Assembly (NCBI GenBank): GCA_023412805.1
Contig: JAEZRM010000042.1
Location: 1 to 64,000 of the forward strand
Source of the DNA: Pseudomonadota bacterium
GTDB taxonomy: Bacteria > Pseudomonadota > Alphaproteobacteria > Rhizobiales > Hyphomicrobiaceae
DNA: 64,000 nt
Direction of reading: 5' to 3'
The position numbers and the translations under genes are program-made. The notes beneath the pieces were generated by a model. It searched no databases. It was not told where the DNA came from and saw only the letters and a program-made list of their open reading frames with translations. Below are positions 1-11,451 of the stretch, piece after piece. Within the stretch, counting starts at the first letter, position 1. Every line of letters starts with the position of its first letter.

Positions 1-26
1 CTCCCGGACCCACCCGTCTTTATGAC
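1..26 (+). repeat. Partial copy of GC-rich stem-loop repeat (family R3)
   Basis: The left edge reads ...ACCCACCCGTCTTTATGA, close to the 3' end of the fuller repeat near 53.45 kb (...ACACCCCCGTCTTTTATGA). Only the tail lies inside the window. It sits downstream of purQ with two other repeats. Confidence 0.4.
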
Positions 27-57
27 ATTTCGCCTAGCTGTGACCCAGCGCCCCTTC

Positions 58-126
58 TTCCTGAGCGCGCGACCGCGCGCCGGCCGGTAGGCCGTCCTTC
101 AAAAGAACGGCCCAGCAGCCCGCGGC
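58..126 (+). repeat. Dispersed palindromic repeat R2, copy 1
   Basis: About 45 bases starting TTCCTGAGCGCGCGAC recur almost unchanged at 19918, with two transitions over the core. The shared part includes GCGCGCCGGCCGGTAGGCCG, which is internally self-complementary, and then a looser match ending in CAGCAGCCCGCGGC. It is non-coding and lies downstream of purQ. Confidence 0.7.
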
Positions 127-130
127 AAGT

Positions 131-163
131 AGATAAAAAACGGGGTTTGGGGGTGTCCCCCAA
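131..163 (-). repeat. R3 stem-loop repeat, possible terminator of purQ
   Basis: Read on the minus strand, downstream of the purQ stop, this gives the stem GGGGGACACCCCC, a short C-rich spacer and a run of six T. The same arrangement occurs at 53424-53453 on the plus strand. It could act as a rho-independent terminator for purS-purQ, although the T-run lies about eight bases past the stem. Confidence 0.5.
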
Positions 164-211
164 GCGCGCGTGCAGGGCCCACGGGCCAGCACGCGCCAAA
201 GGCGCGATCAA

Positions 212-898
212 CTACGCCGCCGCCAGCAGGCTCTCGAAGAGTTTGCGCCCATCGACGGAGCCAAGCATGGCCTCGGCGGCGTTCTCAGGATGCGGCATCA
301 TGCCGAGGACCCGGCCCGTCGCATCCGAAATGCCCGCAATATTGCGCTGAGCGCCGTTGGCATTGGACTCGGGCGTTATATTGCCGGCCGGATCGCAGTA
401 GCGGAATGCCACCCGTCCCTCGCCTTCGAGACGGTCCAGCGTCGCGGGATCGGCGAAGTAGTTGCCGTCACCGTGCGCGCAGATCATCTGCGCGACTTCG
501 CCCTGGTTGTAGCAACGCGTGAAGTGCGTGCGCGTATTCTCGACCTTCAGCCAGACATCCTTGCAGATGAATTTGAGCGAGGCATTGCGCTGCAGAACTC
601 CCGGCAGCAGGCCTGTTTCACAGAGGATCTGAAAGCCATTGCAGATGCCCAGCACGGGCACGCCCGCTTTCGCCTTGGCGACGACATCGCGCATGATGGG
701 CGAATGGGCAGCCATGGCGCCGCAGCGCAGGTAATCGCCGAAGGAGAAGCCGCCCGGCAGAACGATGAGATCCGACTGCGGGACCTCGCTATCACCGTGC
801 CAGACGATGCGCGGCGCAGTGCCGGTAACATCGGCGAGGACATCGGCGACATCCCGCTCACGGTTCGTTCCGGGAAAGACGATTACCGAGCTCTTCAT
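212..898 (-). CDS. purQ: Phosphoribosylformylglycinamidine synthase subunit PurQ
   Basis: Glutaminase subunit of the three-part FGAM synthase (PurL/PurQ/PurS) of de novo purine synthesis. It releases ammonia from glutamine for PurL. The 228-residue class I amidotransferase has an N-terminal PGTN motif, the nucleophile Cys86 in GICNGFQ, and a C-terminal MPHPE segment carrying the catalytic His and Glu. ATG at 898. It lies 16 bases after purS in the same operon. The length is normal for stand-alone PurQ. Confidence 0.97.
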   Translation of the reverse strand: MKSSVIVFPGTNRERDVADVLADVTGTAPRIVWHGDSEVPQSDLIVLPGGFSFGDYLRCGAMAAHSPIMRDVVAKAKAGVPVLGICNGFQILCETGLLPGVLQRNASLKFICKDVWLKVENTRTHFTRCYNQGEVAQMICAHGDGNYFADPATLDRLEGEGRVAFRYCDPAGNITPESNANGAQRNIAGISDATGRVLGMMPHPENAAEAMLGSVDGRKLFESLLAAA

Positions 899-914
899 CG
901 ACCTGTCCCCGTTC

Positions 915-1160
915 TCACTTCGCCGTCAGCTCGAAGGCATAGTCCTCGATGACCAGATTGGCGAGCAGCTCCCGGCACATGCGCTCGACCTCAGTGCGGG
1001 CGGCGGCCTCGTCGGTCGATACGAGATCGACCTCGATGTACTTGCCCTGGCGCACTTCCTCGACACCCTTGAAGCCAAGGCTGGAGAGCGCGTTCTGGAT
1101 GGCCTTGCCCTGAGGGTCGAGCACACCATTCTTGAGCGTAATGCGGATACGGGCTTTCAT
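915..1160 (-). CDS. purS: Phosphoribosylformylglycinamidine synthase subunit PurS
   Basis: Small (81 aa) structural subunit that bridges PurQ and PurL in the FGAM synthase complex. The start at MKARIRITLKNGVLDPQG matches the family; the reading frame extends 30 codons further upstream, but that part is unlike PurS. The segments GVLDPQGKAI, VRQGKYIEVDL and a final ANLVIEDYAFEL are typical. It precedes purQ by 16 bases. Confidence 0.95.
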   Translation of the reverse strand: MKARIRITLKNGVLDPQGKAIQNALSSLGFKGVEEVRQGKYIEVDLVSTDEAAARTEVERMCRELLANLVIEDYAFELTAK

Positions 1161-1264
1161 GCGCCTCTCGTGCCTTGCCGGGCCGGCTATGGTCCTGTTC
1201 GAGAGAAATGCCCGGTCATAGCGCGATATACAAGGGCCGCGGCGCCGCATCGGGGAAAACGAAC

Positions 1265-2332
1265 ATGAATCACGCCATGATTATCGGCGCGACCGGCATC
1301 ACCGGCGGCTACATCCTGCGCGATCTGGCGGCCCGATCGGGCTGGAAGGTGACGGGGCTTTGCCGGCGCCCACCCGGCGAATCGGGGCCGAATGTGCGAT
1401 GGATCGGCGTCGATCTGCTCGACAAGGCGGATGCAGAGGCCAAGCTCGGCGGCCTCGCCGAGATCACCCACATTTTCTACTGCGGGTTCCTGCCGCTCGG
1501 ACCCGATGAGTTACACCTCCCGGCGAACGGCAATGTTGCGGCAAATCTCGCCCTCCTCGCTAACGCCGTGGAGCCGGTGGCGACCGCGTCGAAGGGGCTT
1601 GCGCACATCCAGGTCATGCAGGGCACGAAGTATTACGGCTCGCACATCGGAGCCTTCAAAACGCCGGCGAAAGAGGACGACCCGCGCCACATGGCGCCGA
1701 ACTTCTATTTCGACCAGCAGGACTATGTCGCCGGGCTCCAGGCCGGTAAATCCTGGACGTGGTCGTGCCTGCGCCCCCACACGGTCATGGGTTTCAATAT
1801 CGGCAATCCCTTGAACCTCCTGGCGGGTCTCGCGGTCTACGCCGCGATCTCGAAAGAGCTCGGCCTCCCGCTCAAGTTCCCGGGCCACGAAGCGCACTAT
1901 CGCTCCGTCTATCAGGTGACCGATGCCGGCCTCCTCGCGCGTGCGGCGCATTGGGCCGCGACCACACCGGCCTGTGCCAATCAGGCTTTCAACATCACGA
2001 ACGGCGATTTCTTCCGCTGGGAGAGCCTCTGGCCGCGCATAGCGGACATCTTCGACATGAAGGCCGGCCCCGTGCAGACCATCGACCTCATCGCCTTCAT
2101 GGCCGACAAGGGCCCCCTTTGGCAGCGCATGGTCGAAAAACACGATCTCATGCCTGTACCCTTCGAAAAGGCGGCCAACTGGGGCTTCGGCAACTACGTG
2201 TTCAAGGCGACCTGGGACCAGATGTCGGACACGACGCGGGCGCGTAAGCTGGGTTTCGCCGAATGCTTCGACAGCGAGGAGCGCATACTCGAGCAACTCG
2301 CCGAGCTCAGGAGCGCGCGTTTCGTGCCTTAG
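1265..2332 (+). CDS. PRISE-like SDR family NAD(P)H-dependent reductase
   Basis: A 355-residue short-chain dehydrogenase with an N-terminal GATGITG nucleotide-binding loop, followed by LCRRP, typical of NADPH-preferring enzymes. VMQGTKYYG (Lys122) and NFYFDQQD (Tyr148/Phe149) correspond to the catalytic Lys and Tyr regions of the progesterone 5-beta-reductase/iridoid synthase-like (PRISE) family. That family reduces enone double bonds. The second aromatic of the usual NFYYD is Phe here, and I cannot tell whether the catalytic Tyr is affected. ATG at 1265, following GGGGAAAACGAAC. Its stop overlaps the stop of the convergent SET-hydrolase gene by four bases. The substrate is unknown. Confidence 0.8.
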   Translation: MNHAMIIGATGITGGYILRDLAARSGWKVTGLCRRPPGESGPNVRWIGVDLLDKADAEAKLGGLAEITHIFYCGFLPLGPDELHLPANGNVAANLALLANAVEPVATASKGLAHIQVMQGTKYYGSHIGAFKTPAKEDDPRHMAPNFYFDQQDYVAGLQAGKSWTWSCLRPHTVMGFNIGNPLNLLAGLAVYAAISKELGLPLKFPGHEAHYRSVYQVTDAGLLARAAHWAATTPACANQAFNITNGDFFRWESLWPRIADIFDMKAGPVQTIDLIAFMADKGPLWQRMVEKHDLMPVPFEKAANWGFGNYVFKATWDQMSDTTRARKLGFAECFDSEERILEQLAELRSARFVP

Positions 2333-3798
2333 CAGTCATTCCTGTTCGCCGTGAATGCCGGACGAATCTGCCGCCCCTGAATGCCGATCGTGGATGCGGT
2401 GGCTCCGGACCTGACGTGCTGTGCCCGTCGATGGTGCTTCGAGATACGCTCGATGTACTCGACGGAACGCGAAATGACGACGTCCTTCTGCCGGTCCGCC
2501 GTGATGATGTGGTACGAGTCGTCGAGCACGGCCGTGTCGACCGGTCCCGAGAGATTGCGCATCAGATGAAGGACGTTGTTGAGGTCCGCGTAGTCGTCTT
2601 CGCGGGCATGCATCACGAGCGTTGGCTGGTGAATGGACGAAAGACGAGCCAGCGTCGCTTTCACGAGCCTGCGGTGCTCCAGCACGGCTGCGCCCGGCGT
2701 CACGGGAACGCCTGCGATGGATGAATCCCCGCTGTGCATGGCATCGTGAATTTGTTGCCGGATGGCAGGATCCTTGATCCCGTGCGGCGGGAGGTCGGGA
2801 AAATCGAACCGATCCGCAAGGGCCTTATGCCGCACCAGTCGAAACAGATGCGCATGTGGCGGCACCACCCAGCCGTTCAGCCAGATCGTCGGCGCATAGA
2901 GTACCACGCCATCCACCAGATTGGAGTGCTCCGCAGCCAGATAGAGGCTCAGAACCGCGCCATTCGAGAGCCCGCCGACAACGACGAAATCGCATTCCGC
3001 TCGCAGGCGCAGCAAGCCGGCTTCGGCGCTGCGCAGCCACTCCGTCCAGCGCGTCTCCTTCAGATCGTCGTAGGTGCCGCAATGCCCGGCAAGTTGCGGG
3101 CACAGAACGGTGATCCCGGCTGCATTGAGCCCTTCGGCCACCTCTCTCATTTCATTGGGCGTGCCGCCGAGGCCATGCAGCAATAGAGCACCGACTTTGC
3201 CACCCTTCAGCAGAAGGCCATTATCACCGGAGACCGCGCCCATGCCTGCTGCGGGCTGCATAGTCGAAGTCGGCGTTGCTGCCGGAGCCTGCTCCACCGC
3301 GCCGTCACTGCGAGCGTGCAAATACTCCTGAACATAATCGTTCAGAGCGCTCGCCTTCTGATGACGATGCAGGGTCTCATCTGGAACGGAATCAATATCA
3401 TGGATATGGCCGCGGCATTCCGACGCTCTGCACGTACACCGAACGCGACGATAGGGCGACCAGAAAGCCGGCACACGCGTTACAGCGTAGTCGAACGTGA
3501 TCTCCGCACCTTTGGGGATGTCCACGAGCGCTATGAGCGCATTCGAGCGATGCAGAGCGGCATTGGCCTCGCAGCTGTGATTGAAGCGTCTCGATAGCGC
3601 ATCGAGATGAATGTACAGATTCCGCCGGATCTGAAGGACGTCACTGCCGCTTGTGCGGCGCGTCAGAAATCGCGAAGCACACCGCAGCCGCGACATCCGC
3701 TTGCCGCTCATGCGGTAGATCAGTTCACCGGCCTTGAAGTCTCTACCTGCAAAAACTCCAAATTTTCTTATTCTTGAACGCCTTACGATAAGACTCAC
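2329..3798 (-). CDS. SET-domain / alpha-beta hydrolase fusion protein
   Basis: One uninterrupted frame joins two enzyme domains. Numbering is from a GTG at 3798; the open frame extends to another GTG at 3954, and neither has a clear ribosome site. Residues about 1-135 form a SET protein-lysine methyltransferase domain with KFGVFAGRDF, RRFNHSCEAN (AdoMet pocket) and GAEITFDY (catalytic Tyr), plus a post-SET zinc motif CTCRASECRG. After a Pro/Ala/Thr linker, residues about 195-455 resemble bacterial monoacylglycerol lipase/carboxylesterase: LLLHGLGGTPNEMR (oxyanion loop), GLSNGA (nucleophile Ser278), EDDYADLNN (Asp) and SYHIITAD (His430). Both halves look catalytically intact. The C-terminal 35 residues are basic and unassigned. 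An internal Met in the linker (around 3261) could give a hydrolase-only product. Substrates are unknown. Confidence 0.85.
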   Translation of the reverse strand: MSLIVRRSRIRKFGVFAGRDFKAGELIYRMSGKRMSRLRCASRFLTRRTSGSDVLQIRRNLYIHLDALSRRFNHSCEANAALHRSNALIALVDIPKGAEITFDYAVTRVPAFWSPYRRVRCTCRASECRGHIHDIDSVPDETLHRHQKASALNDYVQEYLHARSDGAVEQAPAATPTSTMQPAAGMGAVSGDNGLLLKGGKVGALLLHGLGGTPNEMREVAEGLNAAGITVLCPQLAGHCGTYDDLKETRWTEWLRSAEAGLLRLRAECDFVVVGGLSNGAVLSLYLAAEHSNLVDGVVLYAPTIWLNGWVVPPHAHLFRLVRHKALADRFDFPDLPPHGIKDPAIRQQIHDAMHSGDSSIAGVPVTPGAAVLEHRRLVKATLARLSSIHQPTLVMHAREDDYADLNNVLHLMRNLSGPVDTAVLDDSYHIITADRQKDVVISRSVEYIERISKHHRRAQHVRSGATASTIGIQGRQIRPAFTANRNDC

Positions 3799-4023
3799 GC
3801 AAAACCACGCTCTATTGTTTCCACTACCGCGGCTCGTAGGCGACAATGGAGTGCGAAAATAGGGCTCATATCGTCGCGCACCGACGTGAAATGGGCCGCG
3901 TGACAATCCGCGCGATAACGAATCAGTGAAGAAAGACGCGCCGACCACAGCCACGTCAAGAATGTCCGTGTAATCAGTCCCGTAGCGTTACGTGATCAGT
4001 GCGCGCCGACGAATTGGGCTGAC

Positions 4024-5004
4024 ATGAGCGACGCGGCTCCGCTTGCCAGTGCAGATGTGACCGACGCCGACGCAGCCAGCGTCGCGATCGCGGATCTGCA
4101 CGCGGGGCCGCGCGACGAAGCCGTCACGAGAAACGATCGGCGTTTTTATGTCGGCCTTGCGCTCGCGTTCATACTGCACAGCCTCCTGTTTGCGGGCTTC
4201 TACAGCTCGCCGCCGCGCAATATCGGCGATCCAGGTGGCAGTCCGGATGCCATCAACGTAGCGCTCATCACGGACGCAGAGTTGCGCAGTCTCTCCTCCG
4301 TGCCCGACTCGCAACCCAAAGGCCCTCCGGGGCCGCCCGCCCCGCCGCCTGAGCCGACAGCCGAAGCAGCTCCTGCACCGGCCCCCACACCACCCCAGCC
4401 GCCAGCGGAGGCGGCACCCGCGCCTGAGCCACCGTCGCCACCTACGCCTCCGGCCGTCCAAGCACCGCCGCCCACACCCGCGCCCGCCCCTGAGACGGCC
4501 GTCGCCGATGACGCGCTGTCGCTCAAGCCCATGGAAGACCTCGTGGCACCACCGCAGAGGAAATCTGAAGCCAAGCCCACCGAGCCGCCGAAACAAGCGT
4601 CGCCACCACGCAATCAACCGCCGAAAGCCGAGCGTCCAAAGACCGCCAATCTCGATCTCTCGCCGCCCCCGATGTTTTCGGCACCCGCAGGTGGCGGCGG
4701 CGCCGGTATCCAACGCCCACCCGGCATCACACGCTCGGGCGAGAACGACGCCTTCGCGCGTGCCGTCGTCAGCGCTCTGCAGCGAACCATGCCGCAGCTC
4801 ATGGATACACGCGGCCGCGTCACCGTGCGCATCACGCTCGATATGGATGGCGGTGTCGTGAGCACGCAGGTCGTCCGGCCGTCGAATGTCGCCGGGCTCG
4901 ATCGCAGCGTCGTGTTCGCAACCCGGCAGACGAGCTATCCTTTCCCGCCGCGCAAGGCCAAGCCTGATGATCTCGTGTTTCTGATCACCTACATCTACAA
5001 TTAG
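4024..5004 (+). CDS. TonB-like proline-rich envelope protein
   Basis: A 326-residue protein with a cytoplasmic N-terminus, a single membrane segment at about residues 40-60, a long Pro/Ala-rich periplasmic spacer (about 98-165, and Pro/Lys-rich to 215), and a C-terminal TonB/TolA-like domain (about 240-326). This is the architecture of TonB energy transducers. No exbB/exbD or outer-membrane receptor gene is adjacent, and the C-terminal tail YPFPPRKAKPDDLVFLITYIYN is only TonB-like. It is transcribed away from the SET-hydrolase gene and precedes the TerB-like gene. Confidence 0.7.
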   Translation: MSDAAPLASADVTDADAASVAIADLHAGPRDEAVTRNDRRFYVGLALAFILHSLLFAGFYSSPPRNIGDPGGSPDAINVALITDAELRSLSSVPDSQPKGPPGPPAPPPEPTAEAAPAPAPTPPQPPAEAAPAPEPPSPPTPPAVQAPPPTPAPAPETAVADDALSLKPMEDLVAPPQRKSEAKPTEPPKQASPPRNQPPKAERPKTANLDLSPPPMFSAPAGGGGAGIQRPPGITRSGENDAFARAVVSALQRTMPQLMDTRGRVTVRITLDMDGGVVSTQVVRPSNVAGLDRSVVFATRQTSYPFPPRKAKPDDLVFLITYIYN

Positions 5005-5050
5005 CCGAAGGGCCGTGGCGCCCCGCACAAACAACCGGATGCACTACAGG

Positions 5051-5491
5051 ATGCTGGATCGACTGCTTGACATACTGCAGGGAAGTGGGCGCGGTTCGGC
5101 CCCCGCCACCGAGGAACCTCATCTTGCCGTCGCCGTACTGCTCGTCGAAGCCGGCCTCATGCACGGCGACTTCAGCGCCGATGAGCGGGCCACTACGGCG
5201 CACCTGCTCTCGCGCCGCTTTGCACTCTCCGCGGACGAGGCCGACGAACTGATCGGGCGTGCCGAGGCGCGTGCGCGCAGCTCCGCGCAGTACTTCCCTT
5301 TCACGAACAGCCTCAACACCAACATGAGCATCGACGACAAGATCGAGGTCATCGAGATGCTGTGGCGCATCGCCTATGCCGACGGCAATCTGGATGCTTT
5401 CGAGGATCAACTGATCCGCCAGGTCGCGGGCCTGCTGCATGTGCCCGACCGCGACCGCATGAATGCGCGGCGACGCGTGCTCGGCGACTGA
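5051..5491 (+). CDS. TerB family (tellurite resistance-like) protein
   Basis: A 146-residue, mostly helical protein starting MLDRLLDIL. The segments AVAVLLVEAGLMHGDFSADE and VIEMLWRIAYADGNLDAFEDQLIRQ are the two acidic repeats of the TerB fold, which are predicted metal-binding. Most single TerB proteins have no known role; tellurite resistance should not be assumed because no other ter gene is nearby. Upstream starts at 5015 or 5039 are possible. It ends at a bidirectional terminator facing secA. Confidence 0.8.
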   Translation: MLDRLLDILQGSGRGSAPATEEPHLAVAVLLVEAGLMHGDFSADERATTAHLLSRRFALSADEADELIGRAEARARSSAQYFPFTNSLNTNMSIDDKIEVIEMLWRIAYADGNLDAFEDQLIRQVAGLLHVPDRDRMNARRRVLGD

Positions 5492-5534
5492 TGTCGCGGG
5501 TTCGTCGTCTATGATGCGCGATCATGCCAAAACA

Positions 5535-5564
5535 AAAGAGCCCGGCATTCGTGCCGGGCTCTTT
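5535..5564. terminator. Bidirectional rho-independent terminator
   Basis: A GAGCCCGGCA stem with a TTCG loop is flanked by A-run and T-run, so it works in both directions. It separates the convergent TerB-like gene (+) and secA (-). Confidence 0.85.
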
Positions 5565-5601
5565 CGATTGAAGGCTTGGCGAAGCATCCGCCGCCAGCGG
5601 C

Positions 5602-8751
<3,150 letters not shown>

Positions 8752-9056
8752 GAACCGTTCCCCAAATCCAGTCGCCAGGGGCGGGCCTCGCCAGGCCCCG
8801 AGCTTGCGAAGTCGATGTACGCATCACCGCACCGACTTCCGTCGGGCCGCCGCTGCGATCAGGTTGTGCTTCGAAGAGGAAGAGGCCGGCGATCGAGCCG
8901 CCAAAAGGCCCTACCAACCCAACCGGGCACGCATCCAGCCGGCACGTGGGAGAGATAAGGACGGCGCGGGGGGTTGTCAACGAAAGCGCGCCAGAACGAA
9001 CGTGTACGGTGGCCCAATTCGTCGCCTGTACTGTGACGGACTGGCGCACCCGGAGC
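8752..9056. other. Intergenic region holding the secA leader
   Basis: About 305 bases without a credible gene. It contains the predicted secA promoter (8952-8980, minus strand), giving an untranslated leader of roughly 190 bases. I see no recognisable RNA motif in the leader. Confidence 0.5.
8952..8980 (-). promoter_or_regulatory. Putative sigma-70 promoter of secA
   Basis: On the minus strand a perfect TTGACA (-35, at 8980-8975) is followed after 17 bases by TATCTC (-10, at 8957-8952). It is correctly oriented for secA. Confidence 0.55.
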
Positions 9057-10154
9057 TTAAGGAAGCAGCCGCTCCATGCCCGTATGCCGGTTCCCGTAGA
9101 GGGCCTCGGGAACCCATCGGCGCTGATCATATTCACGTTTGCGCGCGTGCCGCTGCTCCCGACGGAGCTGGCGCTGCAACCGCAGAAGGCGCGTACGGCG
9201 CGATCGAGCGGAGATGCGCCGCTCGTCATCGTCATCATCGTATGCCGTGATGTCCGGCCGGCGGAGGGGCAACGAGAGCTTGTCGAGCGGAATTTCGACG
9301 GCCGGCTCGGGGCTATCCAATGGCTCGCTTGCGCGTCCCACGCGCGCGACGACGCTCGGCGCCATCCGCTCATCCTCGGCAGCGGTCTGGGCGGAGGGCT
9401 TGGGCTTCTCCGCACGATGGCCCGCGGTGCCGGCAGGCGCATCACCGTCGGCGATCTGCCGCTTGGGCTCGGGGGCATCATAGCGCGGCGGAACCGACAC
9501 GACGGGCACCTGGACTGTCGGTGCCGGCTGCATCTCGGCCTGCGGTGCCACAGGCCGTGTCACAGGCTCCGGCGGGACTTCAGGCGGCGTCGCGCTCAGC
9601 CGCGTCGGCAGCGGGCGGCGACGTTTTGACGCCTCGGGTGCAGCATCTCGTGATCCGGAGCGCCCATCCTTTTCCGCGTCCGGACGCCATGCGCCGATGA
9701 TCGCATCACTCGGACGCCGGGTCAGGTCATAGGCGATCGTCGTGGAATTGGGCTGCGCACCAGGATTTGCGGCGGCATCGTTCTGCGGCGGCCCGCGATC
9801 CGCGAATTGCTCGACGCGGCCCTTACCCTCATCGTCGCGAGCGACATCGGCATTGCGCAATACCAGAATGCTCGCCGTGAGGCCGACCACGATCACGACG
9901 CCGAGAAGCGTAAGCGCCACAGGCAGCACACGGGGTGGAGGCAGCTCGTCCCTGGCCGGCATCGGCGCCGGCTGATCCAACGGCTCGGGATCGTAGAGTG
10001 TTGCGCGTTCAACCAGAAATGGCGCGCCCCGGCGAAAGCTCGCAGCGCGATCGGCGAGCGATTGCCCTCCGGCGGCGCCGGACTGCCCGCGCGCACCACG
10101 CCCGCGGCCATGTGCCGCCGCAGCGCGCGACGTATCCGTTGGGCGTTCGCTCAT
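9057..10154 (-). CDS. Single-pass membrane protein with low-complexity tail, function unknown
   Basis: I do not recognise a domain. The 365 residues comprise a basic, Ala/Gly-rich cytoplasmic region of about 75 residues, one membrane segment (about 76-98, VLPVALTLLGVVIVVGLTAS), and a long Pro/Ala/Glu/Arg-rich low-complexity region. The end has an Asp cluster (YDDDDDE) followed by an Arg-rich stretch that looks coiled-coil or nucleic-acid-binding. It lies upstream of secA in the same direction, with a 305-base gap and its own terminator not evident. Codon use matches its neighbours. Confidence 0.6.
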   Translation of the reverse strand: MSERPTDTSRAAAAHGRGRGARGQSGAAGGQSLADRAASFRRGAPFLVERATLYDPEPLDQPAPMPARDELPPPRVLPVALTLLGVVIVVGLTASILVLRNADVARDDEGKGRVEQFADRGPPQNDAAANPGAQPNSTTIAYDLTRRPSDAIIGAWRPDAEKDGRSGSRDAAPEASKRRRPLPTRLSATPPEVPPEPVTRPVAPQAEMQPAPTVQVPVVSVPPRYDAPEPKRQIADGDAPAGTAGHRAEKPKPSAQTAAEDERMAPSVVARVGRASEPLDSPEPAVEIPLDKLSLPLRRPDITAYDDDDDERRISARSRRTRLLRLQRQLRREQRHARKREYDQRRWVPEALYGNRHTGMERLLP

Positions 10155-10316
10155 CCGCGTATCGTGCCACCTGCATCACCTGCCCCGTGGCAGTCCTAGG
10201 ACTTGCACGCCACCGGGAACGGAACCTACGCAGCACGCGAAGACGCACCGAATCGCAGGATGTTAGCGCATATGGCGGCAAGTGTCCGTCGAGCGGCGGG
10301 GACAACGCACAGACGC

Positions 10317-10916
10317 TCAGCCAGCGTTGCGCTGAAACGCCAGGAAGCTCCAGGTGATCTCGTCGCGGCCGAGCATATCCTCGCGTTCGCTCGAATGAAT
10401 GAGATCCAAGCCAGCCGACGCAGCCAGCTCGGCGGTCTCGGCCGCGGTTACCGCGAACAGCAGGCGGCCTTCCGGTAGCGGCCCATGCCGCAGCGACATG
10501 ATGATCCTGCCGCCGCGCGCCAGCAGATCGGGGAGATGCCCCATGGCGCGCACGCGCTCGTCCCCATCGAGATGCATCCACACGGCCGTCAGCATGATCA
10601 GGTCGAATGTCTCGGCCCCGCCCCTGATGACGGCGAGTTCAGGCAGACCGTCGTCGACCCAGGTTATGTCACTGTCCGCATGAATGCGCTGGCCCTCTTT
10701 GCGCATCTCATCCGTCGGCTCGGCGGCAAACACGGTGTGCCCGCGCGCTGCCAGCGCTGCCGCATCCCGACCGGAGCCCGCACCGATGTCCAACACGCGG
10801 CACGGCTCCACGGGAATGAGATGCAGAACGTCCCGGTGCGTATCCTCGAAAGTTATGCTTTCGTATTGTGCCGCGAGGCGACGTGCGTGCTGGCCGTAGA
10901 CGTCCATTGGGCGCAT
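10317..10916 (-). CDS. Class I SAM-dependent methyltransferase
   Basis: A 199-residue Rossmann methyltransferase with VLDIGAGSGRDAAALAARG (motif I, about residues 41-59), an acidic residue after strand 2 (AEP), DLIMLTAVWMHL (motif II/III) and LLARGGRIIMSLRHGP. It resembles the methyltransf_11/25 class acting on small molecules. The substrate is unknown. It is divergent from the methylmalonyl-CoA epimerase gene. Confidence 0.8.
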   Translation of the reverse strand: MRPMDVYGQHARRLAAQYESITFEDTHRDVLHLIPVEPCRVLDIGAGSGRDAAALAARGHTVFAAEPTDEMRKEGQRIHADSDITWVDDGLPELAVIRGGAETFDLIMLTAVWMHLDGDERVRAMGHLPDLLARGGRIIMSLRHGPLPEGRLLFAVTAAETAELAASAGLDLIHSSEREDMLGRDEITWSFLAFQRNAG

Positions 10917-11046
10917 GACGAAAATTTAATCTCCGTTTTTGAGCCGGCAGCATGGCAGAGTGCCGCCATGTCGCCAAGCCGCGGCCGTGGCAGCTTGACG
11001 GCGTCCGCCCGATCCCCGAAGAGGGCGACCAACAGAGGAGAGCGAG

Positions 11047-11451
11047 ATGATCGGTCGGCTCAATCATGTAGCCATTGCAGTCAAAGATATGGCGGCTGCC
11101 GTCGCGGTCTATCGCGACACGCTCGGCGGCGAGGTCTCGGAGAAAGTTGCGCAACCCGAGCATGGTGTATCGACGGTATTCGTCGTTCTGCCAAACACCA
11201 AGATCGAGCTGCTCGAACCGCTCGACACGAACTCACCGATCGCAAAATTCCTCGAGCGCAATGCCGACGGCGGCATTCATCACATCTGCTACGAGGTCGA
11301 CGATATCATCGCCGCGCGTGATCGCCTTAAGGCGCAAGGTGCGCGCGTCCTTGGCGATGGGGAACCAAAAATCGGCGCTCACGGCAAACCCGTGCTGTTC
11401 CTCCATCCGAAGGATTTTTGCGGCACGCTGGTCGAGCTCGAGCAGGCTTGA
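11047..11451 (+). CDS. mce: Methylmalonyl-CoA epimerase
   Basis: Interconverts (2R)- and (2S)-methylmalonyl-CoA in propionyl-CoA catabolism. This 134-residue vicinal-oxygen-chelate protein has two beta-alpha-beta-beta-beta modules; metal ligands are expected in LNHVAIAV, the IELLEP strand, IHHICYEV and the terminal LVELEQA. A strong AGAGGAGAG ribosome site precedes ATG at 11047. No mutase or propionyl-CoA carboxylase gene is in the window, as is common for this gene. Confidence 0.9.
   Translation: MIGRLNHVAIAVKDMAAAVAVYRDTLGGEVSEKVAQPEHGVSTVFVVLPNTKIELLEPLDTNSPIAKFLERNADGGIHHICYEVDDIIAARDRLKAQGARVLGDGEPKIGAHGKPVLFLHPKDFCGTLVELEQA

Noticed and set aside
5051..5491. Tellurite-resistance operon
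   Set aside because: Only a single TerB-like gene exists; terA, terC, terD, terE and terZ are absent.
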